Shown here piece by piece: positions 39,803 to 52,808 of a stretch of DNA of 64,000 bases. The translations under genes and the position numbers were made by a program. The DNA is from Combretum micranthum (Eukaryota > Streptophyta > Magnoliopsida > Myrtales > Combretaceae): contig JAMXBD010000964.1 in assembly GCA_024138025.1 (NCBI GenBank), forward strand, positions 372,001 to 436,000, read 5' to 3'. Under the pieces are notes generated by a model. That model saw nothing but the letters and a program-made list of their open reading frames with translations, ran no database searches and had not been told where the DNA came from. Position 1 is the stretch's first letter. Every line of letters starts with the position of its first letter.

Positions 39803-40187
39803 TGACACATTACAGAAAGTGTGAAGATAAACGTGATCAACACACCAGTTGAAATCACAAAAACACAATTGCACATCAGCAATTAATTAGAGAAAATTCT
39901 CTCAAAGTTTTGTAATTTGATATGAAGTAATGTCTAAAACATAAACTAGGGTTTACCAGACTATTTATATTGTTACATGGGAAACTTAAAAGACAAATAC
40001 AAAATAATAAATATAATAAAAATTGACAATAAAGACTATTGACTATTACAATAAATTTAAAACGCGTGAAATAAAGGCTGGCAGTTTTGCCATTTAAGGC
40101 TGGTGGTCTTTGTTCCCACGCCTCTTATATTGCTTCTTTGATGCTTCTAACTTGCTTAAATACTCCTCAGCTAGTTCAGATGCATCA
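39803..40187 (-). repeat. 5' LTR of element A
   Basis: Runs TGACACATTAC to GATGCATCA on the + strand and is followed by CTAAT. See the 3' LTR for the shared blocks. Confidence 0.85.
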
Positions 40188-40192
40188 CTAAT

Positions 40193-41105
40193 CAACCAAT
40201 GTTGCATTCTCCCCCTCTTCCAAAAACCTTGTGCATAAGGGACTATTAGGAAATCTTAAACGTAGATCATAAAGGTACTCCCAAGTTTCTTCTAATGGAG
40301 ATAAAGTTCTTTCACAAGATGAGTACCATAGGATCAACTTCATTTCTCCTTTTAATGATCTTTCTATCCAATATAGTTTGAGGTTCTAACTCTTTGTTAA
40401 TATTTATTGCGGGAATGCAAGACACCAGATTTGATCATTGGCTACAGTAGGGTTTCGATTGCAACACATGAAAAGTGGCATGGATGGTTACTTCAGGAGG
40501 CAAAGCAAGTCTGTAAGCCACTTTACCCACCCGATTTATTATTTTGTAAGGTCTATAGTATTTAGGAGCCAACTTTGGAACCTTAGGATGCTTAAGTGAT
40601 CCTTAACGAAAGGGTTGTAGCTTCAAAAACACCAAGTCTCCAATCTGAAATTCTCTATCACTCTTTTTTTTTTTTATCACATGCTTGTTTCATCCTATGT
40701 GGAGCACGCCTAAGGTGAAACTTGAACATATGTAGCATATCTTCCCTACAAGTCAAAACGCTATCCACAGTGACATTCCTAGCATCACCAGGCACACAGG
40801 GTAAGTGTAGTGCAAGTCGATACTCATATAGCACCTGGAAGGGAATGTACTTTGAGCTAGAGTGATAATTTATATCATACCATCACTCAACTAAGGATAA
40901 AAAATAACACCATCTATTAGGATACTCTCTTGTCATACACCTAAGATAGGTTTCCAAACATTTGTTCACCACTTTCGTTTGTCTATCAGTTTAGGTATGG
41001 TAAGAAGTGGACAAGTTGAGGGTTGTACCATGCAAACTAAGAAATTCCTCCAAAATGTACTTATGAATACCGGATCCCTATCACTAGTGATTGATTTGGG
41101 CATAC
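40193..41105 (-). pseudogene. Element B: integrase C-terminus and chromodomain
   Basis: On the - strand, the integrase core resumes at 41,105 with the G-M-P-x-S-I-x-S-D-R-D block, which contains the second catalytic Asp. It continues through the DNA-binding region (VPKLAPKYYRPYKIINRVGK near 40,580) and ends with a chromodomain-like segment (PQTILDRK...KRRNE near 40,380-40,340). Frameshifts and stops are frequent. A purine-rich GGAAGAGGGGGAGAATG follows near 40,220-40,205 and may be the polypurine tract. The chromodomain places B among chromoviruses. Confidence 0.7.
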
Positions 41106-41714
41106 CATGTTGTAAACCCCGAGAATTTACGGTAACATTATAAGCAAACCTTAGAGTTGATATTAAAATCGAAACTTTAAAGTCAAATCAAGTCAACTTT
41201 AACCCCATAAACCCTAAACTTGATCAGACAGATTCTAAGACCCTAAAATATTAAACAACTTATATAAGTGATGGAAATCCTGAGAATAAGTCGAGCTTAA
41301 GGTCTATAATCTAAAACAATAGGAGTTTCCGAAACCTTAACCTTTCTAATCCTTTCTTGATAATAGTTTCCGCATTCGATTACTGACACGCAAATTAATG
41401 TAAAATATTTTGACAAAAAACTAATAATAAAATAATATCAATTCATCATTATAATATCACATAAAATTTTATCAGTTTATAAAAATGTTAGTTATAAGAC
41501 GTATTTTACTTTCTACCAATAAATAATTGGTCTTTTCTACTATTCACTACTATTCATATCAATCACCTTTTCTTACATTCTTACACACCTATTCTTACAC
41601 TTACATAACCTATTCTTACACACATCCAATCATCTTACTTTACATCTACTTTTTATAATCTTTTCTTTTCTTTTTTCTTTTCTCTATCTCTCTCTTCTCC
41701 TCCCAAGATGTCGG

Positions 41715-44700
41715 TATCATGTCCTAAACGGTACCCTGAATGTATTATTATGCCTTACATCCATTGATGGCCTCAGATAGACACAAGGGTATGATAGGAA
41801 TAGATTACTTAAAGGGGTGCAACATGTTTATCCAGGATCAAGGTTGTATAGAGTCGAATAAAGTATATATGCACATAATAGCAACATGAGATAACATTAT
41901 TTAATCACAGTCTTAACATAAATATAATATAAGCTAACTCATTAGATAGTCTTAAACATTAAACAAAAAACACATAATACTAGACAGATAACTTACATCT
42001 CCATTTTCCACTTGCATCACTCGCCCATCCTACCCAAAAGACACAAGCTCAAACTAGTGAGAGGACTCTCAAAGGGACAAACCATGAGATGCCCCTGAAC
42101 CTATGAAATCTATAAGGGTAGGAACAAACCACATGTTAGTAAAGTAACTAAACTATAAGCATACATCAATAAGTCAATCAAGTTTGTTAACACCTGTATG
42201 CAATGCATCGCTCAAACATATGCTTACCCACATACAAGTTTGGATGATTGGAATCTAAATAAATCGGAGATTTACGCCTCTTTGGGTGTTAAGGAATCAA
42301 TTCAAACACTAAAGTCTAGGAAAATCAGAGCATACCGGGTAACATCTTCAAAAACCTTTGAAAACATTTGTTGACTTGGCATATTAAGATGCTCCCTAAG
42401 TATTACACACTTCACGCGAACCTTTAATAGGCTGCGTTCCTCAAGCCAAGTAGTTCCCACAAGCTCTGTGAGTCACATGATAGTACAAGCAGAATGAGGA
42501 TTCACCATCAGGACCCCATCTGACTCATCATGGCTTTGAATGGCAATATATGATAGCAATGGCTAAAAATATGCAATGCAAATGTATGCTATGCATGATC
42601 GTTTAATTTATATGTCAAATAATCTTAAATTGGCTTCTTAATGGTCAAGTAGTTGCAAACATTCATTAGATACTATCAACTTAATATCACATCACCATAT
42701 GAAGTTATCCTAGTAATTAGAGTATTTTTATTCAATCAACAAGCATAACAGCAAAGATGATGCCCATTCCCCACACAATCCAGTTCACTATCTTTATTTA
42801 GGTGCAACTAAGCTACACAACACAAGTGTGAATAAGGTCAAGTTACTCACTGGTCCATGACGACAATCAAGAGTCATAGTAATAAGAAGGAACGTCAAAC
42901 AGGTAGTTGAGCTCGCCTATATATATAAAAGAATAATATGTATTAATACTTAGATGGCATGTAATTACTAGCTAAAGCTAGAGTGCTATAGATTTTTTTT
43001 TTTTTTTGTTTATTTATTCTCATTCTTTGTTTCTCTTATTGGGCTTTCCTTAAGGTTTTCTCTCATGTGGATTTTTAGCTAATTCCCTCTGTATGAACAC
43101 AAGATCCTATTTGGGCCTTACGACTATGTTTTCTACCATATCCTAATGAGCCTTCATACTTTTCACCAATAATCTCAAGGCTTTTATTGGGCTTTCTAGG
43201 TTAATTCTTATTTCTTTAAATTCCACTACTTCGTTTAGTTTCTATTTACCTAAGGTTATCTGCTTTGTGGGCCTTGAAATCCTTAGGGCATAATATAACC
43301 TTCTCCTATTGTTTTATTTTCCTTCATGGGCCCAAACTATTTATTTTAGAGTTATGTGTCTATATTCCTTTTCTTTATTTTTAGAAGAGAAATCCATGGG
43401 CTTATGAGATTAGAATGCATAATGGGCCATTATTTCTATAGCATGCTTATGTGAACTATCTTTTAGGCCAAAATTGTCTTTGTCACTTCTCATTTCTTAT
43501 ATGTGATCTCAATATGCACATATTAATTTGATTAATGGACTTTCTTACCTTAATTTTGTTTTTGAACATTTCTTACCTATACTTCTTAACCTTTATGGGC
43601 TATAACTTTTTCCACTTATAATTTTACACTAATAGCTCATTAAAAACATGTTAGGTTCGAAAATCAAAATTAAGAGCCGATGCTCCACTTTATGTTCCTT
43701 TTATTGATTCCTTAATTTACTCACTTGCCCATTTATTTGGTTTAAGCATCAAGAAGGCCCATTTAACATATAGGCCAATTCTTAACTCCTTATTTATATA
43801 TCTTAGCCACTAATTTCCCTTAGATTACTTTTCCACAGCCATCGAATAATCCTTTTATATTTAATTGAGAAGTTAATGACCATATTAATTAAATTAACTA
43901 AAGAAAGTCACATCTTCTCTCCTCATTCAATCTTTAACATACATGTTCTTTAAACATGATTGATTTGATGATCAATCCTATTTGTTCATCTTGTATAATG
44001 GTGGTAATAATACTCATACTCATCCTTATCTTGGGATTCATCAAGTTATATGTCAAGATATCACTTTTGTTCAACTCAGAAGGAAATAATACAAAATGGA
44101 AATTTAGGTCAAAATTCATCCCATAGAACCAAGGTCTCAAAATTGCTCCTAAAGATGTATTGTTGTTGTTTTAACCTTCTTAAAGGTTTATACAACATAT
44201 TTAGATGAAGATCAATCATAAAAATATCATTTTTGTTAAGTATAACTCACAACCAAGGGGAAAATATGAAGAGTAAATTCGGATTTCTAGGAGTTGTCCA
44301 AAATAATGAATAATAAAGCTTAATATGTGTAGATCCTTGAAATTTTAGGCTTCCTAGAAGTTCATATATTACATATTGGTTTAAAAGAGTAAGAAAACAT
44401 CATCTTAACAAATCATAAGAAATAAATAAAGAGGAACTAAAGAAAAAAAAAATCCGAATCTCTTGAGATCCTCTAAAAACATGAAGCATAAAATAAGATA
44501 TTAGTAGATTTCCAGTGTTTTAAGCTTCTTAGGTGCCTATACAAGTTGAAAAGGTGTTTTTAAGCAAGAAAAACATTATTTTTAACTACATATTGAAGGA
44601 TCCAACCCAATATAGTTTGTACTACTAAAAATAGAGTTTTGTCAAAGGAAAGAATCTTTTTTGGTGGCCTCAAATGGGAACATGAATTTTAGAAAAGCTC

Positions 44701-45909
44701 ATACTCATATTTCTTTGATTTTTCTACTTATAAAAGGTATCAAGAGTAAGGCTTTTGTGTTATACCTTGAGTTTGAGGAGTGATACGATATGACTCCCTT
44801 CCTTAATGAAGAGATCCGCCCTAGGAAGATGAAAAGGAAAGATTCTTATTATAGCTAATACCAACAACTTAGAAGTTGGAGATTTCAAGGAGTATTCTAG
44901 TTTTATCTTTAAGCTTGAGTGTGTATTGACTTCCTACTCCAAGATTCCACTTTTCTAGAGCATAAAGTTGCTATTTTTTTTTTGGTAGAGGTTTCTTTTT
45001 GTTGGTTTGTATTGAAAAGCAAAGAGGTGAGCAAGACAAAAGAGAAAAAGAGAGAAAGGGATGTAAGGGAGAGAGATCTGAGAGAGAAAAAGAAAGAGAG
45101 AGAGTGAGGACGTGGGAAGAGGGAGAGAGAGAATGTGAGGGCTTTAATGAGAGTTCCTTTTTCCCTTCTAAAAGAAGTTAATGATAACTTAAAGTGTATG
45201 GGGGTAAGCTTTCAAAATGCTTACATTAATGACAAGTGTGCAAAGATTATACTTTTGGGCATGAAGAAGCTGGCTAGAAATGATGTGTGTCATAATGTTA
45301 TTGACTTTTTTGTATTTGTGCTAAGATATTGTTCGCTTTTGGGGAAAAGAATAGATTTGATGGACTTATCCATAAGAGCACATGGTTTTGGTAAAAGAAA
45401 TAGATGGTGGTTTTATTCTCCTTATGGATCATTTGAATTTCTATTTGTACATAGGCCGAACTACTTTATTAGCTGACGGATATTTATGTCTCGTAGGATA
45501 ATATTATTTATGAATTAGAGACATAATTATTTATTCTACATGGTGATGCTAATTTAATGCTGATAATTCTTAATACTAATTTTTTTAAGGGTTTTGTGGT
45601 TACGCGATTGGCTAATGCTAGGATTTGAGTCACATAAAATAGAGTTTTTCATTCTAAAATTGGATTCTCAGTCTTAAAACCTTATATTAATATTATTGGG
45701 CTTAACCTCAGGGTTTGGTTTCTATTTCATGATATTGGTGTTGTTTCGTTCCGATCCTAAGTCTTATCAAATGATTTTCGGGCTTTCAGTATCTATTCTA
45801 GTCACTATCTAATATTTATAAGGTCTTATATCTATAAAGGGACACGATGGTATAACCTACCATGATATTATATAGATTTAATCAGAATGAAAATTTTTAG
45901 GGGTTTACA
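41715..45909 (-). mobile_element. Nested solo LTR inside L3, 4,195 bp, exact 5-bp target-site duplication
   Basis: The element starts TATCATGTCCTAAACGG and ends GGGGTTTACA on the + strand. It is flanked on both sides by GTCGG (41,710-41,714 and 45,910-45,914). Its ends match those of L1 and L2 (TGTCATGCCCC...GGGGTTTACA, the first G mutated to A), in L1/L2 orientation and so opposite to its host LTR. The interior aligns only weakly by eye with L1 and L2, so it is a diverged or sister family. A GA-rich tract at 45,035-45,135 occupies the place of their promoter region. The ORFs in it, including the 113-codon frame at 45,135-45,476, have no recognisable domain. Confidence 0.8.
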
Positions 45910-45985
45910 GTCGGCCCTCTCTCTCTATCCATATTTATTTTTCTTTTTCAATTTTTTTCCTACTTTAATCCACTCATTTTCTCTC

Positions 45986-45993
45986 TATAAATA
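45986..45993 (+). promoter_or_regulatory. LTR TATA box (copy L3)
   Basis: TATAAATA is followed by a CT-rich leader (46,000-46,090). It is 675 bp from the LTR start once the nested LTR is removed, matching L1. Confidence 0.55.
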
Positions 45994-47278
45994 CCAACAC
46001 TCCTCCTCTCATTTTCACTTTACAACTTCTCTTTCATTTCCAAAACTTTCTTAATTTTTCTCCTCTCGTTCTCCAACAAACAACAACGACCCCTACCCCC
46101 ATACCTTCCCTCTCTTCCGGCTCTTCCTCACACACACACACTTCCATTCCAATTTATTTAGGTAAATGCTCTAAACCCACACTTTATATTATGATCATAT
46201 AAATTATTCATGCAATATCCTAAATAATTTTTTTTTTCATGATGCTCAAAAGATAAGGATGAGAATGCATAAATATCATACATGACTCAAGCTTTATTAT
46301 GTTTATGTTCATTTATATTTATGTCGATTTTTGACTAATCTAACTTTTATATAAATATTTATATGTATAAATATATTTAGACTTTAGAGCCTATTGCTCA
46401 CTAATCTAACTTGTTTTATTTATGTTCTTTACTTTCTAGTAATTTATTTTCATGTTTAGACTTATCCATTTCAAGTCGCAATAAGACTAGTCAACTTCTA
46501 CTCTATTACTTGCAAGTCTGAAAGAGATTGGATCATTTCAAGCCTTAGGGAGCTTTGATAAAAATCTAAGACCCCCGCTTATTTTTATTTCATCTTGTTC
46601 CATTTTATTTATTTTACACGATGACTGGATTATTTCAAGTCCTAGGGAGCCTTGGTTATGAGTTAAGAGTCTTGTGTTTATTCTTGCCATCTTTATGTTC
46701 CTATTATTAACTTTGCCAAGTTTTCATTTTAAGTACATTATTGTGATAGTTATGAGTTTAGTTTTATGTTCATGTACATAAAGTGTTCATAGTGATGTTA
46801 TTATTCCTAAATCCCATATGTTGATAATTCTTTGTTATACAAAATATTTTCTCAAATATATTTTCAATACTTAGAAAAGCCTTTGTAAAAAGAAAAATTT
46901 GAAAACAAAACCAAAATCCTATTTTCTTATAAATGCTGAGACATAAGCATGAATTTTGGAGTTTTTACGATTTGGCATAATTTCTTGAAAACACATAAAA
47001 TTAATGTTTAGACAAATAAGCTTTCAAATAAAAATTAAACTAAAATTTACAAAGAAAAAAAAAGTATAACTACTTTATTTCAAGATTAATTTTTCATTAT
47101 AAGTCCTAAGAAGTAAACTCCACTACAAAGTCTTCAAGGCTATTTTTAATGAGCTTAAGTGTTTTTCTAACATTGTTGCAAAGACTATTTAGTGAAAATT
47201 CTATTTTTGATCAACATCACTTGGATCATGTATGTGCTATGAGCTATTGAGTTATAATCGTATTTAAATGTGGAAAAT

Positions 47279-47301
47279 ATATATATATATATATATATAT
47301 A
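47279..47301. repeat. (AT)n microsatellite in L3
   Basis: An alternating AT run of about 23 bp. It has no apparent function. Confidence 0.8.
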
Positions 47302-48872
47302 CTTGCCTTAGAGAGTCTATAAAAGATGAAACTTGCAAAATTGTCAAAAATGAACTTGAATACAACTTGGGCGTAATCTGACCTTAGGGATTCCGAGACC
47401 TAAACGACCTTAAATGCTTGAAATACCTTAGAAATGGATAACGTATTTGAAGTAGACGGAAACCAACTATTCAAATGCAAAAAACGAAGCTAAAATGAGT
47501 TAGTTATGGTCGTTTTAGGATCTAAAGTAAGTAATCGGGGAATTTACCACAAATAAGATTAATAGAGTTAAAAAGTTGAGTGAGACTAATATGAAATACT
47601 CATTCTAGGTATTTCTTTTGTCTAGGTGATGAGGATTTCAAGGCTCTTTTCCGAAGGACTATTTTGACTAGAAGAATTGAGAAATGACAAAGCGAGTTTG
47701 CTTCCTTGCTTTTATATATTTTTGTACGCGAGAACACTAGAACGTAGGAACAAGATAAAAATGCATTTGCATGTGAAATCATCGTGAGTTCATCCTTATG
47801 TTTTATGGTGCTTGTTAAATGAAAGATTAGTATTTCGGAACTTGAATTGTTGATTAATATATTTTTTTTTTTTTGCGTTATCTTATTGAAATGTTTGTGT
47901 GAATCTTGATGATCAACTTTAAAAAATGGAAAATAACTCGATTGGGAGTTAAATTAATAATTTGCTTATGTGTGACATGAAGTCGAGTCACATTTATTTA
48001 GCTACTACTCTTACGTGTGGGACCTAATGGGCAAGGTACCCTAATCTAACATAAGGAACTACGTTGTTTGGGGCATACAATCTCATGGAGAAGCCACATC
48101 GGATCGATTGCTTTGAGCGAGAAGACTGAAGACTAGTAGTGGTGGTTGGTAGGAACTGGAAAGTCTACTAAAATTCATGGTTGGTAGGAGCTTGAATGTC
48201 TACTAAATTATTGTGGTTGTATGGGCTTGGTCTTTCAAAGTGTTCCCTAACCCTTGATATGGAGGGAATAAAGCCATTCTACATATGATTTCTAGATGGT
48301 CGTATGTATTTGTTTATCATATAAGTGTTGTATTGCATATGCTTGATTAACAAACTTGATTTGATTATATTCTATGTATGGGTACGTTATTGGTGGAACT
48401 TACTCATTAAGCAAGTTGTGCTTATATCCCTATATATTTCTTTTGACACAAAAGTGTCTCTAACAATACCCTAGGAGGATCTCTCCTCGGGTGAGGACTG
48501 TTATAATCGAGGGAGCTTTTGGAAGAAGTTTACAAAAAGATTTTGGAAATAGAGTTTCATAGAAATTTCCTTACGTAGTTCTTTACCTTCTTTTGGAATA
48601 GAGTTGTTTGCTTTTAAAAAGAGACTTGATGATTTGTAACTTTTAAGACTTTGATGAGGGTATGCCCCTATGAGTCGTAAGACTTTTAACCTGTGATGTT
48701 ATATATTTATGTTGAAGAAATTTTTGTATGTTATTTATTGTTATCTTCTTAAATTACATAACTCCATTAGCGTCTCCTATTCTTGTGTAAGTATGCCTTG
48801 CGTATAATATCGAAACTTTTGTATGACAAATAGTCTTTCATATTAGAGTATTCTTTGGAGCATGACATATGT

Positions 48873-50596
48873 AACCTGTAAATCTGATTCAAGAACAATT
48901 GTGCCCCTTATAGAGTAGTATAAGGATGAGATAGAGCTGAGAAATGGGCATACTTACTCAAACGATTTACCACTACCATGATCACTTCCTTCCCATTGGA
49001 CTTAAGTAGCCCCTCTATAAAAGTCCATAGTAATGTATTGCTAGCACTCATTGGGAATTGATAGTGGTTGTAAGAGGCCCAGATTAGCCACGTTCTCATA
49101 TTTGTATCAGTATCATAATTCCTCACAAAATGTCTTATTTGCCCTCTAGCTTAGGCCAGTAAAACACAACACATAGCTTCTTATTAGTGGCTTATGCCCC
49201 TAAATGGCGTCCAAAAGGTCCCCTATGGTAGATCTGTAGTGGTGTGAGTCATAGGTCATGTGAAGTTTTGATTACCACTCGACCCTTTCTCCTTAAACAT
49301 CCTGTACCAAGGTGAAATGCTTAATTTTCTTACCTTCAGGTAGTTATTTGATGATCTGTGCATACCCCTTTAGTAACTCATAACTAGCTCATACTTCCTC
49401 CATAAGGTCAAGAAGTGTAGTATGCATTGTTATTTGATTCAATTAATTCTCTCCTCTTTTTGATAATGCATCAATTATTGAATTAGAACTCCCAGTCTTG
49501 AATTCAATGGAGTAATCTAATCCTAGAAATTTAGTGAACCTTTTTTGTTGGCTAGGATTCACTAAACGCTGTTTAATTGGATATATTTAGGTTCTGGTGG
49601 TTTGTTCTTATTACAAATGGCCTCCCCAACAAATAACACCTCTTCTTGTAGATCGCATAGACTAAAGCCAATAATTCTTTCTCATAGATTGACATTCCAC
49701 GTTGCTTGGGTGCTAATGACTTCTTAATGTAAGCATTAGGGTGATTTTCTCGCATCAATATTGTCCCAACCCCATCACCACAAGCATTAGTCTCCATTAT
49801 AAATTTCTTGGTGTAATTGGCTAAGCACAACACTGGTGACTAAATCAGGGCTTCTTTCAACTTGTCAAATGCTTCTTGAGCCTCTGTTGACCATTAAAAC
49901 AGATCTTTTCTTAAGAAATTAGTCAATGGTTTTGCAATAGTGCTAAAACCATGTATAAATCGCTTGTAGTACTTTACTAAACCAAGAGATCCATGTAATT
50001 GCTTAATTGTAATAGGATTTGGCCATTGCATAATAGCCTCAATTTTCTTAGGATCTGTTGCTACTCCTGTTTAGTGATAATATGTCTGAGGTACTCAATT
50101 TGATTTACTCCAAATGTACACTTGCTACGCTTAAGATATAGCCTTTCTTTACATAAAATGTTAAACATTAATCTCAAATGAGCCACATGTCGATCCAAAT
50201 AGGAACCATACACTAATATATCATCAATAAAGACTGAAACAAATTTCCTCAAATAAGGTCCGAATAAATCATTCATGAGACCTTAGAATGTTGATGGGGG
50301 CATTAGTTGATCCAAATGGCATGAATAGGAATTCATAGTGCCCATCATGAGTTTGAATGTTGTTTTATGCATGTCACTTACATGCATAAGAATCTAATGG
50401 TACCCAGAACGCAAGTCAAGCTTGCTAAAATAACAAGCTCCAAACAGCTCATGGAACAAATCTTCAATCATAGGGATAGGAAACCTATCTTTCACGGTTT
50501 GTTTATTAAGCTCCCTATAATCTATGCAGATTCGCCATGTATTATCTTTCTTCTTAACACACAGGGGATGCAAATGGGCTATGACTGGGATAAATA
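48873..50596 (-). pseudogene. Element B: integrase N-part, RNase H and C-part of RT
   Basis: The frame 49,126-48,908 ends with KEVIMVVVNRLSKYAHFSALSHPYTTL, the first half of the integrase core. RNase H is in 49,833-49,573 (FIMETNACGDGVGTILM, then YEKELLALVYAI). The RT connection is in 50,276-50,061 with FVSVFIDDILVYGS, the catalytic Asp pair. RT fingers and palm, decoded from 50,580-50,290, show [20 protein letters not shown] and [11 protein letters not shown]. Stops and frameshifts separate these parts. The frame is interrupted at its left end by L3 and at its right end by the CACTA-type element. Confidence 0.8.
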
Positions 50597-50599
50597 ATC

Positions 50600-52805
50600 C
50601 ATTACTAGAAAACTAGCATTTAGAGATAGAAATTTTGCAATGGAAAATTTTTGTTTCTAAAAAAATGAATTAGTGATAGATTTGTAACCAATTTTTGATG
50701 ATATAAATTTTGAATAATTTTACACTTTTATGTATTTTTGCAATGGAATTTGTAATGGATTACAAATTTATTTGTGACAAAATTTTTTTGGTTGCAAATT
50801 TCTCTATGATTTTAGTGAGAAATATAATATTTTAGTGTCATTTTTTTTATCTTTTTAAATTCTATTGTAAATCTATCTGTAAACTAAATTATTGTTATAT
50901 ATGCATATATAAATAATTATGTTTAAAATATAGTTTTAATTATACATATCAAATATAATGTATTTATAAATGTGTAATATATAATATGGACTTACATTAT
51001 ATTTGTAAATTAATTTTGTTATAATGATATGTTTATATAATATGTATAATCATATGTGATTTCCAACTAATGCTATATATTTTATTTATAATATATTGTA
51101 ATATATAAATAACAAATAGTACTTAAAATATGTTTATTATAAACATTTATATATTTCATGAATTATTTTTTATATCAATTATATGTTTCTTCACACAATA
51201 AATTTTATATAAAAAATAATAATATACAATTTGATAAAATAATTTAAAACAATAATATAATATGATATATATATAAGTAATATCATAATATACTACTTAA
51301 AAATAAAGTATAATTCAATTATAAAATATGTAAAATAAAATAATTACTATGAAATGTAAACATAGTATACATAAACATATATAACTATATAAATATTATA
51401 TTTTATTTTAATAATACATTAATAAAAATATATATTCCTGTTATTGATATTGTTTCTATTATATATGTTTATTATAATTTGATATTCATATGTCATTAAA
51501 TATATGAAATATTGTTATATATATCTTATATAATTTATAATTACATACTATAAATTATTTAAAATATAACAACATTATTACAATTTTATATTCATATGTC
51601 ATTAAATATATGAAAAAATTGTTATATATATCTTACATAATTTATAATTACATACTATAAATTATTTAAAATATAACAACATATTTGCAAAACAAATATA
51701 TATCCTAATTAAAAAAATAGTATATTTAAGTAATAAACTATATAATATAAAATAATAATTAGTTTAAAATGTAAAGTTAGTATATCTAAATATATAAATA
51801 GATATTATATATTATTTAATAACATATTAATGAAAAATCGATATTTATATTATTTGTAGTATATTTAGTATATATCTCTAACAAAATTTATATTTATAAG
51901 TTTTACATAATTTCTTAAGTATAGTAACAAATGATATAAAATAATAAATATATTACTTAAAAATATATAATTTACTAATTTAATATAAAATGTAAAAAAA
52001 GTAGTGTAAAAGTATAATTATTATATATATTAAATATATATAATTAATATATAATATTATCTATATATACATACTATAAATATTTTTTAATAATAATATC
52101 ATATTTGGTGAAGAAATTATAATATACTCCTTAAAAATATTTTATAATAATAATAAATATATGATGTAAAGTAATTATTATAAAATTTAAACTTAGTATA
52201 TATAATTGTTATATATTATTTTAATAAAATATTAGTGAAAAATCCTTTATAAATAGGTAAAGTGAAATTATAAAATAAAAATTAGTAAGTTAAGTTAGTA
52301 ATTATTTATAAAAGATAAATAAAATATTTTATAGTTATAATATTGTAAATTGTGATATCTCTTAAATAAATAGTAATGAAACTTTATTCATGAAGATATG
52401 AATTGGTTCATTGGTTCATTGGTTTAGTGCTTATCACAACTTTAATGTTAAGTGTGCTTAATGCATAATAATCTAAGATAGGTGATCTCTTAGGAAGGAT
52501 ATAACTAAGTATAGGAAGTAAATGAGAAATTTTCTAATAGCTTATCTTAAAAGTAGAGATAGATTTGTGATGGAATAACTTATTTATTATTTTCTAAATG
52601 AGAATTTATAATAACTAGTAGTAAATCAGAGACAAATCTATGATAGAAATTTCATCGCAAATTTGCAATGAATAATAAATCTGTTTCTAAAAGAAATAGC
52701 AAGGGTAATTGAGACAAAAATTTTGTCTCTAATAGTCTTTTGAGACATATTTTTCACTTTCAGAGATAGAAATTTCTACCTTCAGAATCAAAATTTCTTG
52801 TAGTG
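50600..52805. mobile_element. Non-autonomous CACTA-type (En/Spm) DNA transposon, 2,206 bp
   Basis: Read on the - strand, the element begins CACTACAAGAAATTTTGATT at 52,805. On the + strand its left end reads CATTACTAGAAAACTAG, a damaged form of the same CACTA terminus. ATC flanks it on both sides (50,597-50,599 and 52,806-52,808), the 3-bp duplication of this superfamily. Subterminal words GAGATAGAAATTT, TGCAATGGA and GTGATAGATTTGTAA repeat near both ends in both orientations. The interior is extremely AT-rich with no transposase. Excision of the element and one ATC restores the RT reading frame of element B. Confidence 0.85.
51485..51696. repeat. 106-bp tandem duplication inside the CACTA-type element
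   Basis: The block beginning TTCATATGTCATTAAATATA at 51,485 recurs at 51,591 with few changes, through AAAATATAACAACAT. The near identity contrasts with the degraded surroundings. Confidence 0.85.
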
Positions 52806-52808
52806 ATC

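Larger units (their letters stand above)
34825..40187 (-). mobile_element. Element A: Ty3/gypsy chromovirus, CRM-like, both LTRs present
   Basis: A 5.36-kb element with a 414-bp 3' LTR (34,825-35,238), a 385-bp 5' LTR (39,803-40,187), an initiator-Met-type primer-binding site, a polypurine tract and gag-protease-RT-RNase H-integrase in that order on the - strand. It is flanked by CTAAG (34,820-34,824) and CTAAT (40,188-40,192), a 5-bp duplication with one mismatch. Every gene has stops or frameshifts, so it is dead. The integrase reading frame continues through the polypurine tract into the 3' LTR, an arrangement known for the CRM (centromeric) clade. It is inserted in the 3' end of element B. 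Confidence 0.82.
41111..48867 (+). mobile_element. Solo LTR L3, long-LTR family, in element B, carrying a nested LTR
   Basis: Begins TGTAAACCCCGAG at 41,111 and ends GGAGCATGACA at 48,867, TG...CA. It is flanked by CATGT (41,106-41,110) and TATGT (48,868-48,872). Without the nested insertion (41,715-45,909 and one GTCGG) it is 3,557 bp, close to L2 (3,511). Orientation is + (opposite to L1 and L2), with the TATA box at 45,986-45,993, an effective 675 bp from the start. Its CT-rich leader mirrors the GA-rich blocks of L1 and L2. When it is removed with one target copy, the integrase frame of element B resumes without a shift. No coding region. Confidence 0.8.

Noticed and set aside
44919..45476. 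Overlapping + strand frames of 60-113 codons in the nested LTR
   Set aside because: The first part is GA-repeat derived (Lys/Glu/Arg). The second has no recognisable motif and lies in LTR sequence. No orthologous frame is visible in L1 to L3.
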